From: Diogma glabrata
Taxonomy: Eukaryota > Arthropoda > Insecta > Diptera > Cylindrotomidae
DNA: 64,000 nt
Direction of reading: 5' to 3'
Assembly (NCBI GenBank): GCA_963693315.1
Contig: OY856188.1
Location: 248,174,656 to 248,238,655 of the forward strand
In this document: one piece after another, positions 1 to 12,398 of the stretch
Position numbering within the stretch: the stretch's first letter is position 1
How the letters are laid out: each line of letters starts with the position of its first letter
Position numbers and translations under genes: made by a program
Notes under the pieces: generated by a model
Told to the model about the DNA's origin: nothing
What the model saw: only the letters and a program-made list of their open reading frames with translations
Databases searched by the model: none

Positions 1-720
1 AGAAGTGTGTGGTGCTTTCGTTTGCAATGATAGCACCGTACTTTAAACTTGCATAAATACACGTTGTGACTAAAATTGAGACAGACAGTTAAAACACCTT
101 CTTTCAGTTTTATCTGCTCTCGTCTTCCATCAACCTTCATTGCCTCAAAATTAATACAATCAGATAGCTTGTGGTCATCACACTTGCATATGGGCACGAT
201 CATATCTGCATAATTGCAAATGTCTTTGAACCTAGAACTTGGGTTTGCGTTCCTCTCCTTGTGCACAGCCTAACGAATTCCAATGCATCAGTACGTTTTT
301 TTAAAAAATCAAACAAAAATCATTCAATACTGGAAAATTATTTTCAACCGCTTCTTGGGCCCATAAACTTCTTGACTTCGCATCCAATTTATTGACTAAA
401 ATATATATTAACCATGGATATCTACTAACTGCACTAGGTCCCAACGCTTTAAGCCCCCTCATCACCTCATCTGAGGTATCCCATAATTTTCGAATTGCTG
501 CTGCATTAACAGTGGTAACATTATTTTGCTCTATAAAGGTTTTAATGAATGCATTAACTGTATGGCGCTTTCGATCATACCAGCTTTTGATGTGCTTCAT
601 TTTAATTAGCTTCAGTTACATTATAATGTCTTAAAAGAGATTCCGCTTCCCCACGAAGAAGACCTTTCAAATATTGAAACTTTTGAAAGCCAGTGAGATA
701 GTCATTTGAATGCCGTGATA
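1..720 (-). pseudogene. BEL/Pao retrotransposon gag fragment (DUF1759 plus zinc knuckle)
   Basis: Read on the minus strand, 720 down to 300 encodes a stretch typical of the BEL/Pao gag-like DUF1759 domain: FQYLKGLLRGEAESLLRHYN, then YDRKRHTVNAFIKTFIEQN, then LVNKLDAKSRSLWAQEAVEN. From about 190 down to 1 follow a cysteine/histidine region and CYHCKRKHHTLL, the zinc-knuckle segment just before the aspartic protease in this family. The frame is broken near 605 and near 60-90, and there are internal stops. The N-terminus is missing because gag-like sequence abuts an LTR remnant at 725. The element runs off the window at base 1, so protease and pol cannot be judged. The family assignment rests on motif recognition. 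A dead copy is certain given the frame breaks. Confidence 0.85.
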
Positions 721-724
721 AATA

Positions 725-888
725 AATGAATAAATTAATTATAATAATTTAATTAATTATGCTTTCTATTTTGTTGATTCTTCTTTTATGATTTTAATTT
801 AGAATTTATGATATTCATTGCAGCACTTTCATGATCCATGCCATTCATTATATGACATTGATTAATAATGTTAATTGTTGCAATTTCA
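725..888 (-). repeat. BEL/Pao LTR remnant
   Basis: This segment matches 58018-58179 at high identity, apart from a 13-bp indel near 773. At 58179 the match ends exactly at the stop codon of a BEL/Pao integrase C-terminus, so it should be the start (TG end) of that family's LTR read on the minus strand. Here it lies directly upstream of the gag fragment, in the position of a 5' LTR that lost its 3' part, leader and gag start. The TG end is at 888. Confidence 0.65.
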
Positions 889-1395
889 GAAAATTTTTTA
901 ATTATTACAAAAATTATAACAAAATAATAATACAAACTTTTTTCACAATTCCAAAAATATTTCAAAAATTAAAATAAAATGAAAAATTTAAACTTTTCCA
1001 AAATTCTTAAAATATTGCAAAAAGTAAAACATTTTTCAAAATTCCAAAAATACTCTGAAAATTATGATAAAATCATAAATTTAATCTTTTTAAAATCATA
1101 AATTTAATCTTCTAAGAATATTCCAAAATTTCTTAGAAAATCAAAAATTGAAACTTTTTTCAATATTCTAAAACTTTTGATAAAATACAAAATTCAAAGT
1201 TATTCAATCTTTTTTCAAAATTCTAAAAATATTCCGAAAACACTTATAAAATAAAAATTCCAATTATCAATTGTATTTCTTCTAATGCAAATAATTAATT
1301 TTATTGTTTGCCAAATCGTTACGACCCAAAATGTCGAGAAATACCAAAAAGGAGGGGAGGTCAGAATTTCACTTATTCTTAGGACTTTCAGACAG
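889..1395 (+). repeat. 3' part of dispersed repeat family A
   Basis: Long runs of CAAAATTCCAAAAATATT-like sequence end in a conserved tail around 1320-1395 (AATGTCGAGAAATACCAAAAA, then AGAATTTCAC). The same order, AT-rich body then this tail, is found at 37735-38715. The 5' part of the family is missing here. No coding potential is seen. Confidence 0.5.
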
Positions 1396-2010
1396 AAGCA
1401 ATTCGAAATATTCAGCAAAAGATTCGTATAACGGTTTTAAGTTATTGTAAACCGCGATGGTAATATTGCTTTTTTCATAATTTGAAATAAGATCTTCTTC
1501 AAGCAAAGGAAAGCTCGATACATTTCTCTTGTGAAACATGGCTAACCAAATTTGGAACTTTTAGGACAACCGAGGTCTATGTTTCTTTCGCTGTTATAGT
1601 GTTCACTCCAAACCGTTGCAGAGAAATATTTAACTCATCCAGACAGATGCGTGAATATGTTTGTTATATCCGCCAAGTAAACTATAGCCTCTTTATCACT
1701 GAATTCTTCAGATTAATTTTTGTCTTGAATATGGTAACAAACTGAATAACATTTTTTCGTAGTTCGTACACATGATTTTAAATAAAAATCACTTGGCAGG
1801 GCATCCACTTTACTTCTGTGTGAAATAAACGGAAAGTATGATTGGTGCCAAGTTCTTCTTATATAAATCGCCGTTGAGAAGATTGTTAAAGTACAATCTC
1901 CGCCAAAACTAGTATAGGATATTGTGAACAGACGTCCTTCTTTTGCCGTGACAGTCCCGATTTTTAACAATTTGTCCCGTGACGTTTTATAAAAGTTCCG
2001 ATTTTTGTAC
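1395..2010 (-). pseudogene. hAT transposase relic (ZBED5/SCAND3-like)
   Basis: Translating the minus strand from about 2010 downward gives, in shifting frames, EELGTNHTFRLFHTEVKW, then YELRKNVIQFVTIFKTKI, then EAIVYLADITNIFTHL, then DELNISLQRFGVNTITAKET, then WLAMFHKRNVSSFPLLEEDL, then YNNLKPLYESFAEYFEL. This order (LLFHTEVRW, L.ELR.E, YLADIF.HLN.LN.SLQG, W, F..FP.LEE) is the catalytic-region layout of the ZBED5/SCAND3-type hAT transposases. At least four frameshifts or stops break it, and neither its BED-finger N-terminus nor its dimerisation C-terminus is present. A related C-terminal fragment lies at 63357-63665, possibly the same family. Confidence 0.75.
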
Positions 2011-2149
2011 ACAAATGCACGACAAGATGGGAAACGACGGAGAACGGCCAGGAATATACAGTTTTAACAAAAACATTTTATGATTTTGAAACAAACCATG
2101 TTGCATACAATAATGCACTAAAAGTTGTGCAGTACAATTCGTGATCTAG

Positions 2150-2470
2150 CAACCGACGCTGAAAAATCAAATCATCGAATCGTGTTATAGAACCGAAAAT
2201 CAGTAGACCGAAAGTTCATTCCTCCGAAATTCATATCATCGAATGGTTTTGAAATTGAAAAATCATTAAATCGAAATATCATATTACCGGCAAAAAATTT
2301 CATTGAAAAGTCATTGGCATCGAAAAATCACATCACAGAAAATCAAATAATCTAAAATTTAATTCATAAAATCCAAAAATTATTTGATAGAAATTCGTTA
2401 AAAATAATAAAAAATCATGTTATCGAAAATTTTGGATATAATGAATAAATTATTGCATCGAAAAATAATT
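2150..2470 (+). repeat. Degenerate short tandem repeat (ATCGAAAAATCA-like)
   Basis: The words ATCGAA, GAAAATCA and AAATCAT recur about every 12 to 24 bases across this stretch, for example near 2175, 2240, 2262, 2310, 2430 and 2455. No reading frame persists through it. It looks like a decayed simple-sequence array. Confidence 0.45.
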
Positions 2471-2609
2471 AAATCGGAAAATAGGGTATGCCCTACTAGC
2501 GATGTTATTTCAAAACCTAAAAGCTTCTTAACAGAGCATGTGTCTCCTCAGTCATCTATGGGATGAATGATCCTTGAACACAAATTTTATCAATATTTTT
2601 CACAAAAAA

Positions 2610-4240
2610 GTTTATGGTCTTCTAGATAGTGCAGGTGGAGTCTCTATCAACATTCTGGAAGAAATTCTTTAGAATTGTTAAAGAGCGCCAGCATTTCCTA
2701 CCACAAACTGTCTTCTGTCATCCGCATAGCAGGTTGTACCCGTAATCATATTTTAGGTTATGTGGATATTCCTATATCTTTTGGTTTAACTTAATCTTTT
2801 CGTTTCCTTGTTGTTCAAAGTCTGTATGAGGAACTCTCTGGGCATCGATTTCTGGAGGATTAGGGACGATCTCAACCCTGATTAGCTACAGAAACTAATG
2901 AAAGTCAAGGATTCTTTTCCTTTCTTTGAATCATTGGGTCATGGTAAGACTTCTTTGGTTGAACATGTCATCGATATTGGGGATAAAGCACCTGTAAAAC
3001 AGAGAGACGTTGCTATAAATGTGAACGAGGACCTAAAAAAGTGACAAAAATTTGGTCAATTTTAATTCCACCAAAACACAGCTAAAGATTGTTCCCAGAT
3101 CAAAGACCGAGTATCCCAACAATATTTGAATTAATATGTGTGACGACCAAATATAAGACAAATGTGATAGTATTTGTTTTTTGGGAGTCACAATTTCCAA
3201 TGACTTACTCTGGAACGATCATATAATGGTCATGATAAAGAGCAAATATTAGGTATGGCTGGGTGGTATCAACAATTTATATCGAATCATGCAAGCGTTT
3301 TCTCACCCATTACATATCTTTTGAAGAAAGGATCTAAAGGGCTGGTTTGAATTGATGAAGTTCAAGCCGCAATTCGATAGCTTAAAACATTTATTAGCTG
3401 TAGCTCCAGTTTTAATCAACCCGGATTATTTAAAAGAATTCTTTATAACATGCGATGCAAGTATAACAGGAGTGGACAGCGTGCTGTATCAACTGGATGA
3501 AGAAGGTAATGAGTGTCCAATAGCCTTCATGTTGAAGATTTTGAATAAAGCACAACGAAATTATTTACTGTCTGAGCTGGAGAGTCTTCGCGATTCTTAG
3601 CGTGAAGAAATTCAGGGCCTACGTAGAGGGTCACAAATGTAATATTCAAGTCTGAAGTGACTTATGTCACAGAAACACTTGAGTGGTCTGCTAGCTAGAT
3701 GAAGTTTAAAACGCCAACCTTTTGAATTTTTTTATAGTTCATATAAAAAGGACCGTAGTATCTGAAAACGTAGTGCCTGGTGCTCTGTCTCGCTTGTACG
3801 ACGATACGTCTGAGGAATTTGCCAAAACGCTCACTCATCTTGATGATACAGCAAAACTCGATATGTAGGTTATCAACAGCAAGAATACATAGATATGATA
3901 GCCAATGTACAACAGTCTCCCCAAGATTTTCCGTTGGTGAAACAGTCAGATGGAAAGCTATACATGCGCATATAACTTAAAGCTGATGCAGTGTCTAACG
4001 ATTTTTTAGTGTGGAAGCTCTGGATACCAAAACCATTAACAACAGCATTGGTCAGGGAGCATCCAACAAATGTAAAGCTGCTCATGCTGGGCTGAAGAAG
4101 CCTTTGGTGGGCCTTCGTTGCCTGTATTACCGGCCTGGCATGCACAAACTCATGACTATGTAGTGCCTTGTGATGTCTGCAAACAATCAAAGGCAACAAA
4201 CTAGACATTACGTTCGCCACTGCAATCCCTATGCAACTGG
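2610..4240 (+). pseudogene. Ty3/Gypsy pol relic (protease to integrase)
   Basis: Fragments of a Gypsy polyprotein occur in the right order. A protease-end signature (LGIDFW-like) lies near 2840. A pre-RT linker follows at 2900-3010 (LQKLMKVKDSFPFFE, then LVEHVIDIGDKAPVKQR). Most of the RT is gone. The RT C-terminus GMAGWYQQFI lies near 3253, then an RNase H frame at 3352-3600 with FITCDASITGVDSVLYQLD and AQRNYLLSELE. An integrase zinc-binding part follows at 4015-4215 (WIPKPLTTALVREHP, AHAGLKK, LRCLYYRPGMHKLM). There are many stops and frameshifts, and no LTRs are recognisable nearby. It is an old 5'- and 3'-truncated copy. Another Gypsy integrase piece at 30720-31395 may be the same lineage. 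Confidence 0.85.
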
Positions 4241-4271
4241 TTCTCTTGATTGTCTTTGATCGTCTATCTAA

Positions 4272-5000
4272 ATCAAAGCGATGCGGTAGATCGCTGTTCG
4301 TGAAAAAAAATAGCGATTACCACTTTTGCTTTATTTACGCTGAACCTAGTAGACATAACCTCAAAAAAATGATTTGATCTAATGTTGTTTAACATATATG
4401 AACTTATGACGAGTTTTGTAACATAAACTCACCTTTAAATTTTAATTTGAAATAGATTTTGTACAATACGTATACGGTTACAAAATTAATTAAAACATAT
4501 AAAATTTCGAAAACGATTATTGAAAAATGAAATTTCATAAGAATAAGAATATTTATCATTAAGATCAAAGCGATTTCCATTAACTGATTTTTGTCTTGAC
4601 GCGATCTATTGTAAGTTTAAAATGTAAATAGCTAGGTCACTTTTTTTAAAAATAAAATCATTATAATTTAATCTTTTTTAAATAGAAATAAAACTAGTTT
4701 GCTTTAGAATCAAAGCGATGCAGTAGATCGCTGTTCGTGAAAAAAATAGCGATTACCACTTTTGCTTAACAAAGCGATGCGATGCGGTAGAAAAAAATAG
4801 CGATTACCACTTATGCTTATTTACGCTGAACCTAGCAGACATAACCTCAAAAAAAGTTTTGATCTAATGTTGTCCATATAATATAATAATAATGGCGACT
4901 CGTTTAACAGAAACTCACCTTTAAATATTAATATGAAATGAATTTAATACACATGACTGTGAACAAAATTTTTTTAAAATATAACATTTTGAAAAAAGTT
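4272..5000 (+). repeat. Diverged tandem duplication, ~436-bp period
   Basis: The block beginning AATCAAAGCGATGCGGTAGA at 4272 recurs at 4708 and can be followed for about 290 bases in both copies (GCGATTACCACTT, TTACGCTGAACCTAG, AACTCACCTTTAAAT). The second copy has a further local duplication of the first ~55 bases near 4767-4820. It is non-coding. Confidence 0.7.
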
Positions 5001-5039
5001 TTGAGTTTTGAGAAACTAATGTTAATAATTTTTAATACG

Positions 5040-6080
5040 AATAAGTTTCATACTGTCTTTGGCTCCATCTATTGAACGCTTTTTACAATCAAAAAAAAAA
5101 TCAACAAATGTCAATTTTACTCTGATTCTGTTGATAAGAAAAAAATTAGAAAGGAAACTGTCCTAAAAAGTAAAAACTTTATTATCATTTAATTTTACTC
5201 TAATTTTGCATAAAAAAGCTAAAGCAAATTAGCTAAGAGTTAATACCAATTTTAAAAGGGAATGTGTTTGGTTTGTAGTGTGACATAAAGACATTACATA
5301 TTATAATTTGTTCTTTTAATGCGTATGGAGATATGTAGGGTGAAATCTTTTAATGCGTATGGACATTTGTAGGGTGAAATATGTGTTTTAAATAAGAGCG
5401 GGGTATATTATCTAGTGAATTTGTTCCAAATAATTTTTTTTCCTGGATTGCAATATTTTTTTCTAAAATTTTACTCTGATTCTGCGTAAAAGGTTTTAAC
5501 AAGACAATTTTTTTTAAAAAGAAATGTGTTTAGGTTTAGGTGTGTAGGTTGTCGTAAAAACATTATTAAAATTTGTTTTACTGCGAATGACTGAATATTT
5601 CCCAAAAATTTTCGGGATTCAATTTAAATTAAATTCGTTTAAAAATCTATACCATAATGTGCCAATAGGTAGACCCTACAACAAAATATTGGAGTGTATT
5701 ATTTAGAACCTTAGTCCCAAACAATAATTCAGAGTATGCAATCACTTTTTCTAGAAATTTTAAATTATAGAAATTATGGTTGGTGTGTTCGTTTTATAGT
5801 CTTCAAAAATATCATTTAATGAAATTTTACTATGATAATTCTGGTCTTGACTAAGAAACATTAGAAAGGAAGTTGTCATAAAAACATTATTATATAGCTT
5901 TTTTCTTAAACATATGTATTTATCGATCTAACTTATATGAAATTAAAAACTGCACCGTAAAGGGCCGATCACTAGACCCCTACAACAACACCGCGTGTGC
6001 TATTTAACGCTTTTGTCCCTAATAATGTTCCCGGGTATGCAAATACTTTTTCTAATGATCAACTTTTATAGCTGTCAAAA
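5040..6080 (+). repeat. Very degenerate AT-rich repeats
   Basis: Related blocks recur: TTTTACTCTGATTCTG near 5116 and 5463, with a diverged form near 5825; ATTAGAAAGGAA near 5146 and 5861; a GTAGACCCTACAACA-like block near 5669 with a relative near 5974, each followed by a TATGCAA.CACTTTTTCTA-like word about 75 bases later. The copies are too diverged to fix a unit length. No gene is seen. Confidence 0.4.
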
Positions 6081-7639
6081 TTTTTTCAAGTAGGACAGCA
6101 AATTGCATAGATTTAAGACGCGTATGCACTTGAAAATAAATTATTTTCCCCATGCAAAATCTATGTAAAAAAAACCAAAATAAAAGGAAACGAAAAAATT
6201 TTCGGTTTGCATTTCGTAGGTAGTATGCAGTTGAAAATAAGAAAAAGTGAAAAACGGACCTGTCAATAGATGTCATGATTATCCGTGGAGACTTTTTTTT
6301 TTCAAATTACGAAGCGAAATAAATGTAGTTCCATTTATTTCGTACGGAAAGTAAAAATAAATTGAATGTTTGACAATTTGACAGTGTTATATTTGTTGAT
6401 AGCGTTGTTTTTTTAAGTGTGCATACAAATGTTCTTTATTTACGTAGATTGTTTTTAAATTTATGTAGATTTTTTTTCCATTTTAATTTTTAATTTCGTT
6501 CCGAAATAAATACACCTTTTCGAAAATAAAATTTTGTAATGAAGAGCTTTCTCATTGGCGAACCAATGAGAATGGCATAGCAGGATGCGTAGAGTTATTT
6601 AACGCCTTAACGACTAAAGCTCAGCCATCGTGGATTTGATAGATTTTTACCTGCCGCTTCAACACAAATGCAGAAATGTACGCAATTTACGTGAATAAAC
6701 AGAAGTGGAAACAAAACTAATGGAAAAATGAAACTCTGGCGACTCTTTTTGTGAAAGAATTACGATCAGCACGTCCAACCCCCACAATCATTCCCATACG
6801 CCCACACACTCACGCTGCATATACGCTAACGTTCACCCACCATTCAGACTGCGAAGCAAGACAACCAAGCTCCAAGACCCGCAGCAAGCACCGTAGATGG
6901 TAGCAATTAAAAATAAGTGGTATTGCTGTCATCTGATCAATCTGATACAGCTCGTAAACCACTGCCATTGCTGGTAAACCGAGAATCAAATCTTAGAGCA
7001 CGGGAGAACGTCACACGCTATATTGAAAGTCTTTATTATTTATTTCCCGTTTTCTTTATTAATAACATTTTCAAAAATGCTTGAACCCATACGAAATTAC
7101 CAAAGAAAATTATTTACAGCTCCAAAAAAAATTATTTATTCGTAAGTTAAATAAATTTTTCCAAACCAATTTAATTAAATACCTGTAGTTTACAGTTGGT
7201 TAATGTATAATACGGTTAATAAATATAAAACATGTAAAGAATTGGTTTTTTTTTTTGTTTGTTTGGTTTTCATATTGTTTGGGATTGATTTTTAATAAAA
7301 ATATGAATTAATAAATTTAGGTAATATAATTTAATACAATAAAAAAAGGTATTTGGAAAACGAGATGCTACCTCGGAGCAAAAATATTTCGATTATAATC
7401 ATTTCCAAATTAGACTGAATGTGTCTCGCTACAAGCATCGCCAACTCTCACACACACGCAACGACAAGCAAGCCCCCATTCATTCACTTGTACACCCTTT
7501 CACGCGCATTCACCCTTCTACGCTAGAGAACAAGTAATTAAAATAAACAAAGTTCACTCACCCCATGATTAAATCCTCTCGGTTTCAACTTCTTAAGGTC
7601 TTAGCCCTCCATCCGCAGCGAGAAATCCCAGCAGGTAAG
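6081..7639. other. Intergenic, no gene seen
   Basis: This is mostly AT-rich sequence with two richer patches (6740-6900 and 7420-7530) dominated by C/A-rich words such as CACACACTCACGC. A ~33-base piece at 6100-6140 recurs in inverted orientation near 19848-19890 (TTTATTTTCAAGTGCATACG), so it is a dispersed repeat. The minus frame at 6052-6276 has no recognisable domain and is probably chance. Confidence 0.4.
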
Positions 7640-8370
7640 TAGAAATGTTGAAATACGGCAGTATTCTTATATGAAAGTAGCGTTGCAATATGTTTGAAAC
7701 ACGGTAGTAGTAGCAAAAATTATATATAACTGTTGCGCTGAAATACGGTTGAATCAAATACTGGTGGTTGACGGTATAATAACTGGCATAAAAATTAATA
7801 TTGTTGAAAACGGTGAATATGGCTGCAAGTTGAGTGATGGTAGTAATACGTAACTTATAAATCAGGCAATGGTAGATGAATGCAAAACAGTTGGCATGCA
7901 AAATGTATAATATTGGTGAACACAGTAAATATAGATGAATGCAAAGCGACTGTAGTGATGTAAAAACTATGGTTGCAAGCAATGATGAATGAATGTTGAA
8001 CAGCTGGGATGTACAATTTATAATATGGCTAAATACTGTGAATGTGGATGAACGATGAGCGACTGTAGTAATACAAAAACTATTATTTCGAACAATGATG
8101 AATAAACGTAGACCCGCTAGCATGTATAAGGTGCGATATGGTTGACTGGATGAACGATGAGCGACTGTAGTAATACAAAAACTAGTGTCTCAAGTAATGA
8201 TGAATGACTGTAGAATAGCTAGTATATATAACCCACAATTTAGTTGAATGTGGTGCCTATGGGTGAGCGGTGAGCAACTGTAGCAATACAGCAATTATTG
8301 TTTCAAGCAATGAACAATGGATGTATAACAGCGGGCATGTAAACTTGATAATATTGTTGAAAAGCATTAA
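7640..8370 (+). repeat. Degenerate minisatellite, ~102-130-bp units
   Basis: About six imperfect units are present. The best conserved begin near 7931, 8046, 8149 and 8263 with GATGAACGATGAGCGACTGT, followed by AGTAATACAAAAACTA, then CAATGATGAATGA, then GTATAA. Earlier units (7640-7930) are more diverged. A 176-codon minus-strand frame (7593-8123) runs through the array, but it consists of the repeat units and matches nothing I know. Confidence 0.75.
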
Positions 8371-9613
8371 TAATAAACTTAACCCATTAATTAGGTAAAT
8401 TCATCCAAAGTTGTTGACATAGCTTTGTTACCGTTATCGATGTTACTGTTGTACAATGCGACTTCCCAAGCAAGTTATATTCAAATATTTAATAAACAAA
8501 ATGTTATTCTCACTGCTAATGGTGACCGTATAGTTATCGACTGACGATCATGATTCACAGCCAGAAAGAAAATTGACTTACGCAAACTCCAATTGACTTA
8601 CAAAAAGCGATTAAAATGCTAACATTTCGTATTTGACAAAAAAACTCGCTGTGTCGAACACGTCACAGTCTTTTGTCAATCAACGGAATTCATATTATAA
8701 TACGGTTGGTATAATGAAGTCACTCAAGCAACCACACTTAATCTGTTTTCAGAAATCAAATTCTAACTGTTTACATAGACAAACAAATAATGATTTTTTT
8801 TCTTTTATATTCACTGATTAAAGTTATATTACTATATTTTAACAATTCCTTTTTTTTTTTAAATTACTAACACTACAAAATTTAGCTAAACATTGAATTA
8901 AACTACCAAATATATAATTTAATTAGGCAAAAAACATTTTTCTAACAAATATTATAATTAAAAAGGAATATTTCAACCTAGTTATGGATTTTAAACCCAT
9001 AAAAATAAAAATGCACAACTTTCAAGCATTGATTAGACTTAATGAAATTGACAGCACAAAACATTATATTCCAATCAGAAATTAAGAGACAAAAGATCGT
9101 ATAGTCATTGCTTTTATAGTAATTTTAATATCGAAAATATCGCTACCAATTTCGTAGTAGGGGAAATGTCAGTACATTTTCCGTAAGGAAAAAATATACT
9201 GATTGTTACTGTGTAATACATAAAATTGTAAGATAATTTCACGAAATAAGTTATTTCCAACGCATTTGGAAGAAACATTAAAATGGATTAAACGTAAGTT
9301 TAACCGATTTTATGATGTTTATGTATTATGAAATAATACTTTACAACAGTATTACAGAAAAATTTAGATCTATAACGGAAAGTGAAATTGTTAACAACAA
9401 CTATATACGAAATACAATATTCTTTCTTTTTTTAAGACAATGACGCAACTGATTGTAGAATAATAGTTTTTTTTTTAAATATTGAGACGTTTGGACAAAT
9501 ATGCACAGCTGTTTTAGGCTTGAAAACATTTTAGAGCAACTACGGTTAAGGTCCGGAGAATTCAAATTTTGGTAGTACGGTGAAATATCGCTGATGAAAA
9601 CGCAGTGTGAACC
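8371..9613. other. Intergenic, nothing recognised
   Basis: AT-rich sequence on both strands, with no conserved domain, tandem repeat or inverted repeat that I can see. It ends at the target site of the foldback element. Confidence 0.4.
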
Positions 9614-9620
9614 AATAATA

Positions 9621-11985
9621 GACCTCTGTTCAGCTGGCCCCCCCACCCCGCAAAAATAAAAAAATTTTTAGCTTTGAATTAGGAGCTATTTAGGAGCTTT
9701 CAAAAAACGCAAGAATAAAATTTTGAGCTCAACCCCCTAAGCAGAAATCTTCATTTGAAAGGGGGGGGCTGAGTGAACGTTCACTCAGCCCCCCCACACC
9801 TTAAAAATAACCCTAGAGGATCGTAAATAGGCTCAGAATTAGGAGCTATTTAGGAGCTCTTAAGGCTGCATACTTTTGATTTTAGAGCTCCACCCCTATT
9901 CTTAAAACCACCCCAAAACTAGTTTGCAAACGGAGATGACACATAAAAAATAACATTAAATTAAAAATTTCTTTACTACATGTAATTCTTGATTTAAAAA
10001 AAACATAAAAAAGGGCAACTGTTTATTTCTCAGATGCAACCCTTTAGAAGAAACACCCCCCCTTGGGTCAAAAACGCATAAGGGAACTATGTTAAACATA
10101 CTCGACACAAAAATATTTAAGGGTGCGGATAAAGTGGCCATTTAGGAGCTTACTAAATGTGTCATTTTAGATTTCTGATTTTCTACCCTTTAACAAGTGT
10201 CCCCCCTTGTATCATACACGCATAAGGCAACTATGTTAAAGCATAGAGATACGGATCGTTTTATGAAGGTAAATGATTTTTCGATTTAGGAGCTTACTAA
10301 ATATGTAACTCTTTTTTTCTGATTGTAACCCTTTAGAAAAAGCCACCCCTTGTACCATACATGCATTAGGGAACTATGTTAAAGCATAGAGATACTGAAC
10401 GTGTTACGTAGGTAAATCATTTTTCGATTTAGGAGCCCACTAAATATGTCATTCTACGTTTCTGATTGCAACCCTTTAGAAAGTGCCACCCCTCTTATCC
10501 TATACGCGTAAGAGAACTATTTTGTAGCATAGAGGTACGGATTGTTTTATGGAGGTAAATGATTTTTCGATTTAAGGGTCCTAAATAAGTCTTTCTACGT
10601 TTCTGATTACGACCCTTTTGAAAAAGCCACCCCTTGTACGATTCACGCTTAAGGGAACTATGTTAAAGCATAGAGATACTGATCGTGTTATGTAGGTAAA
10701 TCATTTTTCGGTTTAGGACCTTATAAAATATGTCACTCTTTATTCCTGATTGCAATCCTTTAGAAAAACCCACCCCTTGTACCATACACGCATAAGGGAA
10801 CTATGTTAAAGCATAGAGATACGGATCGTTTTATGTAGGTAAATCATTTTTCAATTTAGGAGCTTACTAAATAAGTTTTTATACCTTTCTGATTGCAACC
10901 CTTTAGAAAAGCCACCCCTTTTACCATACACGCATATGGGAACTATGTTTAAGCATAGATATACTGATCGTGTTATGAAGGTAAATCGTTTTTTCATTTA
11001 GGAGCAATTACTAAATATGTCTCTTCTGATTGCATCCCTTTAGAAAAAGTCACCCCTTGTACCATACACTCATAAGGGAGCTATGTTAAAGCGTAGAGAT
11101 ACGGATCGTTTTATTTAGGAAAATGATTTTTCGATTTAGGAGCTTACTATATATGTCACTCTTTATTCTTGATTGCAACCCTTTAGAAAAAGCCACCCCT
11201 TGTACCATACACGCATAAGGGAACTATGTTAAAGCATAGAGATACTGATCGTGTTATGTAGGAAAATCATTTTTCGATGTAGAAGCTTACTAAATATGTC
11301 ATTCTACGTTTCTGATTGCATTCCTTTAGAAAGTGCCCCCCTCTTATCATATACGCGTAAGAGAACTATTTTGTAGCATAGAGGTACGGATCGTTTAATG
11401 AAGGTAAATAATTTTTCAATTTAAGAGCTTCCTAAATAAGTCTTTCTACGTTTCTGATTGCGACCCTTTAGAAAAAGCCACCCCCTTGTACGATACACGC
11501 TTAAGGGAACTATGTTAAAGCATAGAGATACTGATCGTGTTATCTAGGTAAATCATTTTTCGATTTAGGAGCTTATAAAATATGTCACTCTTTATTTCTG
11601 ATTGCAACCCTTTAGAAAGTGCCACCCCTTGTATCATATACACATAAAGGAGCTATGTTAAAGCATAGAGATATGGATCGTTTTATGTAGGTAAGTGATT
11701 TTTCGATTTAGGATCTTACTAAATATGTCAGTCTATATTTCTGATTTGCAACCCTTTAGAAAGTCCCACCCTGTGGATTATACACACATAAGGGAACTTT
11801 GTTCAAAAGTCGTTTTGTGTTGGTGAATGATATAACGATATAGAAGCTTACTAAAATATGTCACTTTATAATTCTGATTTGCAAAACGTTAGTAAGTGAC
11901 ACCTCTTGTATCATATATGCATAACGGAACTAATTTCAAAAGTCTTTTTATGTCGGTGAATGATTTTACGATTTAGGAGCTTACT
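9621..11985 (+). repeat. Left arm of foldback element (about 13-14 monomers)
   Basis: After the terminal ~540 bp, monomers of about 143 bp follow head to tail. Each carries ATTTAGGAGCTTACTAAATA, then CTGATTGCAACCCTTTAGAA, then GCCACCCCTTGTACCATAC, then AAGGGAACTATGTTAAAGCA, then a TAGAGATAC.GATCGT.TTATG word. The innermost units (11760-11985) are the most diverged. Confidence 0.9.
9762..9795. repeat. 34-bp perfect GC-rich palindrome near the left end
   Basis: Two 17-base arms are centred between 9778 and 9779: a G7 run, CTGAGTGAAC, and their exact complement. The mirror site in the right arm, about 19455-19489, has one changed central base. It could form a hairpin within the terminus. Confidence 0.9.
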
Positions 11986-12026
11986 GAATTTGTCACTCTT
12001 AATGTATGAGTTGCATTCCTTTAGTT

Positions 12027-12398
12027 TTATTTGAACCCATACTGGTCACACTGGGTCCAGATGACATCAGGTAATTTTTGAGTCATGGTAGCTTCAAAAA
12101 TGTTTTTAGAAATGGATTCTGTGCAACCGTTTGTAAACTGTTTGAAGATACTACAACTACTACCACCCGGATAGGAGCTGCAAATTTTATATAACGAACC
12201 AATTTTGGACCCGTATTGGTGAGCCAAGCCTTGACTAGTTAACTTTGGTTTCAGTCTGGGCGAGTTGTAAATGCCTAGACTGAACCAAGATTCAGTTTAT
12301 TATAATACGCATTATTTACCATTCTAATGTATTGTAAAAATGTGCAAGCCTTGGTCCAAGCTTGGGCCGTTTGGGCTTGGCCAGAATTGTCTCTGCAA
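12027..12398. other. Core of foldback element, left part, no gene recognised
   Basis: This is unique sequence between the left satellite arm and the small palindrome. A 66-codon minus frame (12027-12227) shows no family I recognise. Confidence 0.4.

Noticed and set aside
6052..6276. 74-codon minus frame rich in Phe
   Set aside because: AT-driven composition, no domain, overlaps a dispersed repeat piece.
9956..10141. 61-codon frame whose twin (one residue different) is at 19110-19295 on the other strand
   Set aside because: It is the same terminal repeat of the foldback element read in both arms. There is no domain, and conservation follows from the inverted repeat, not from coding.
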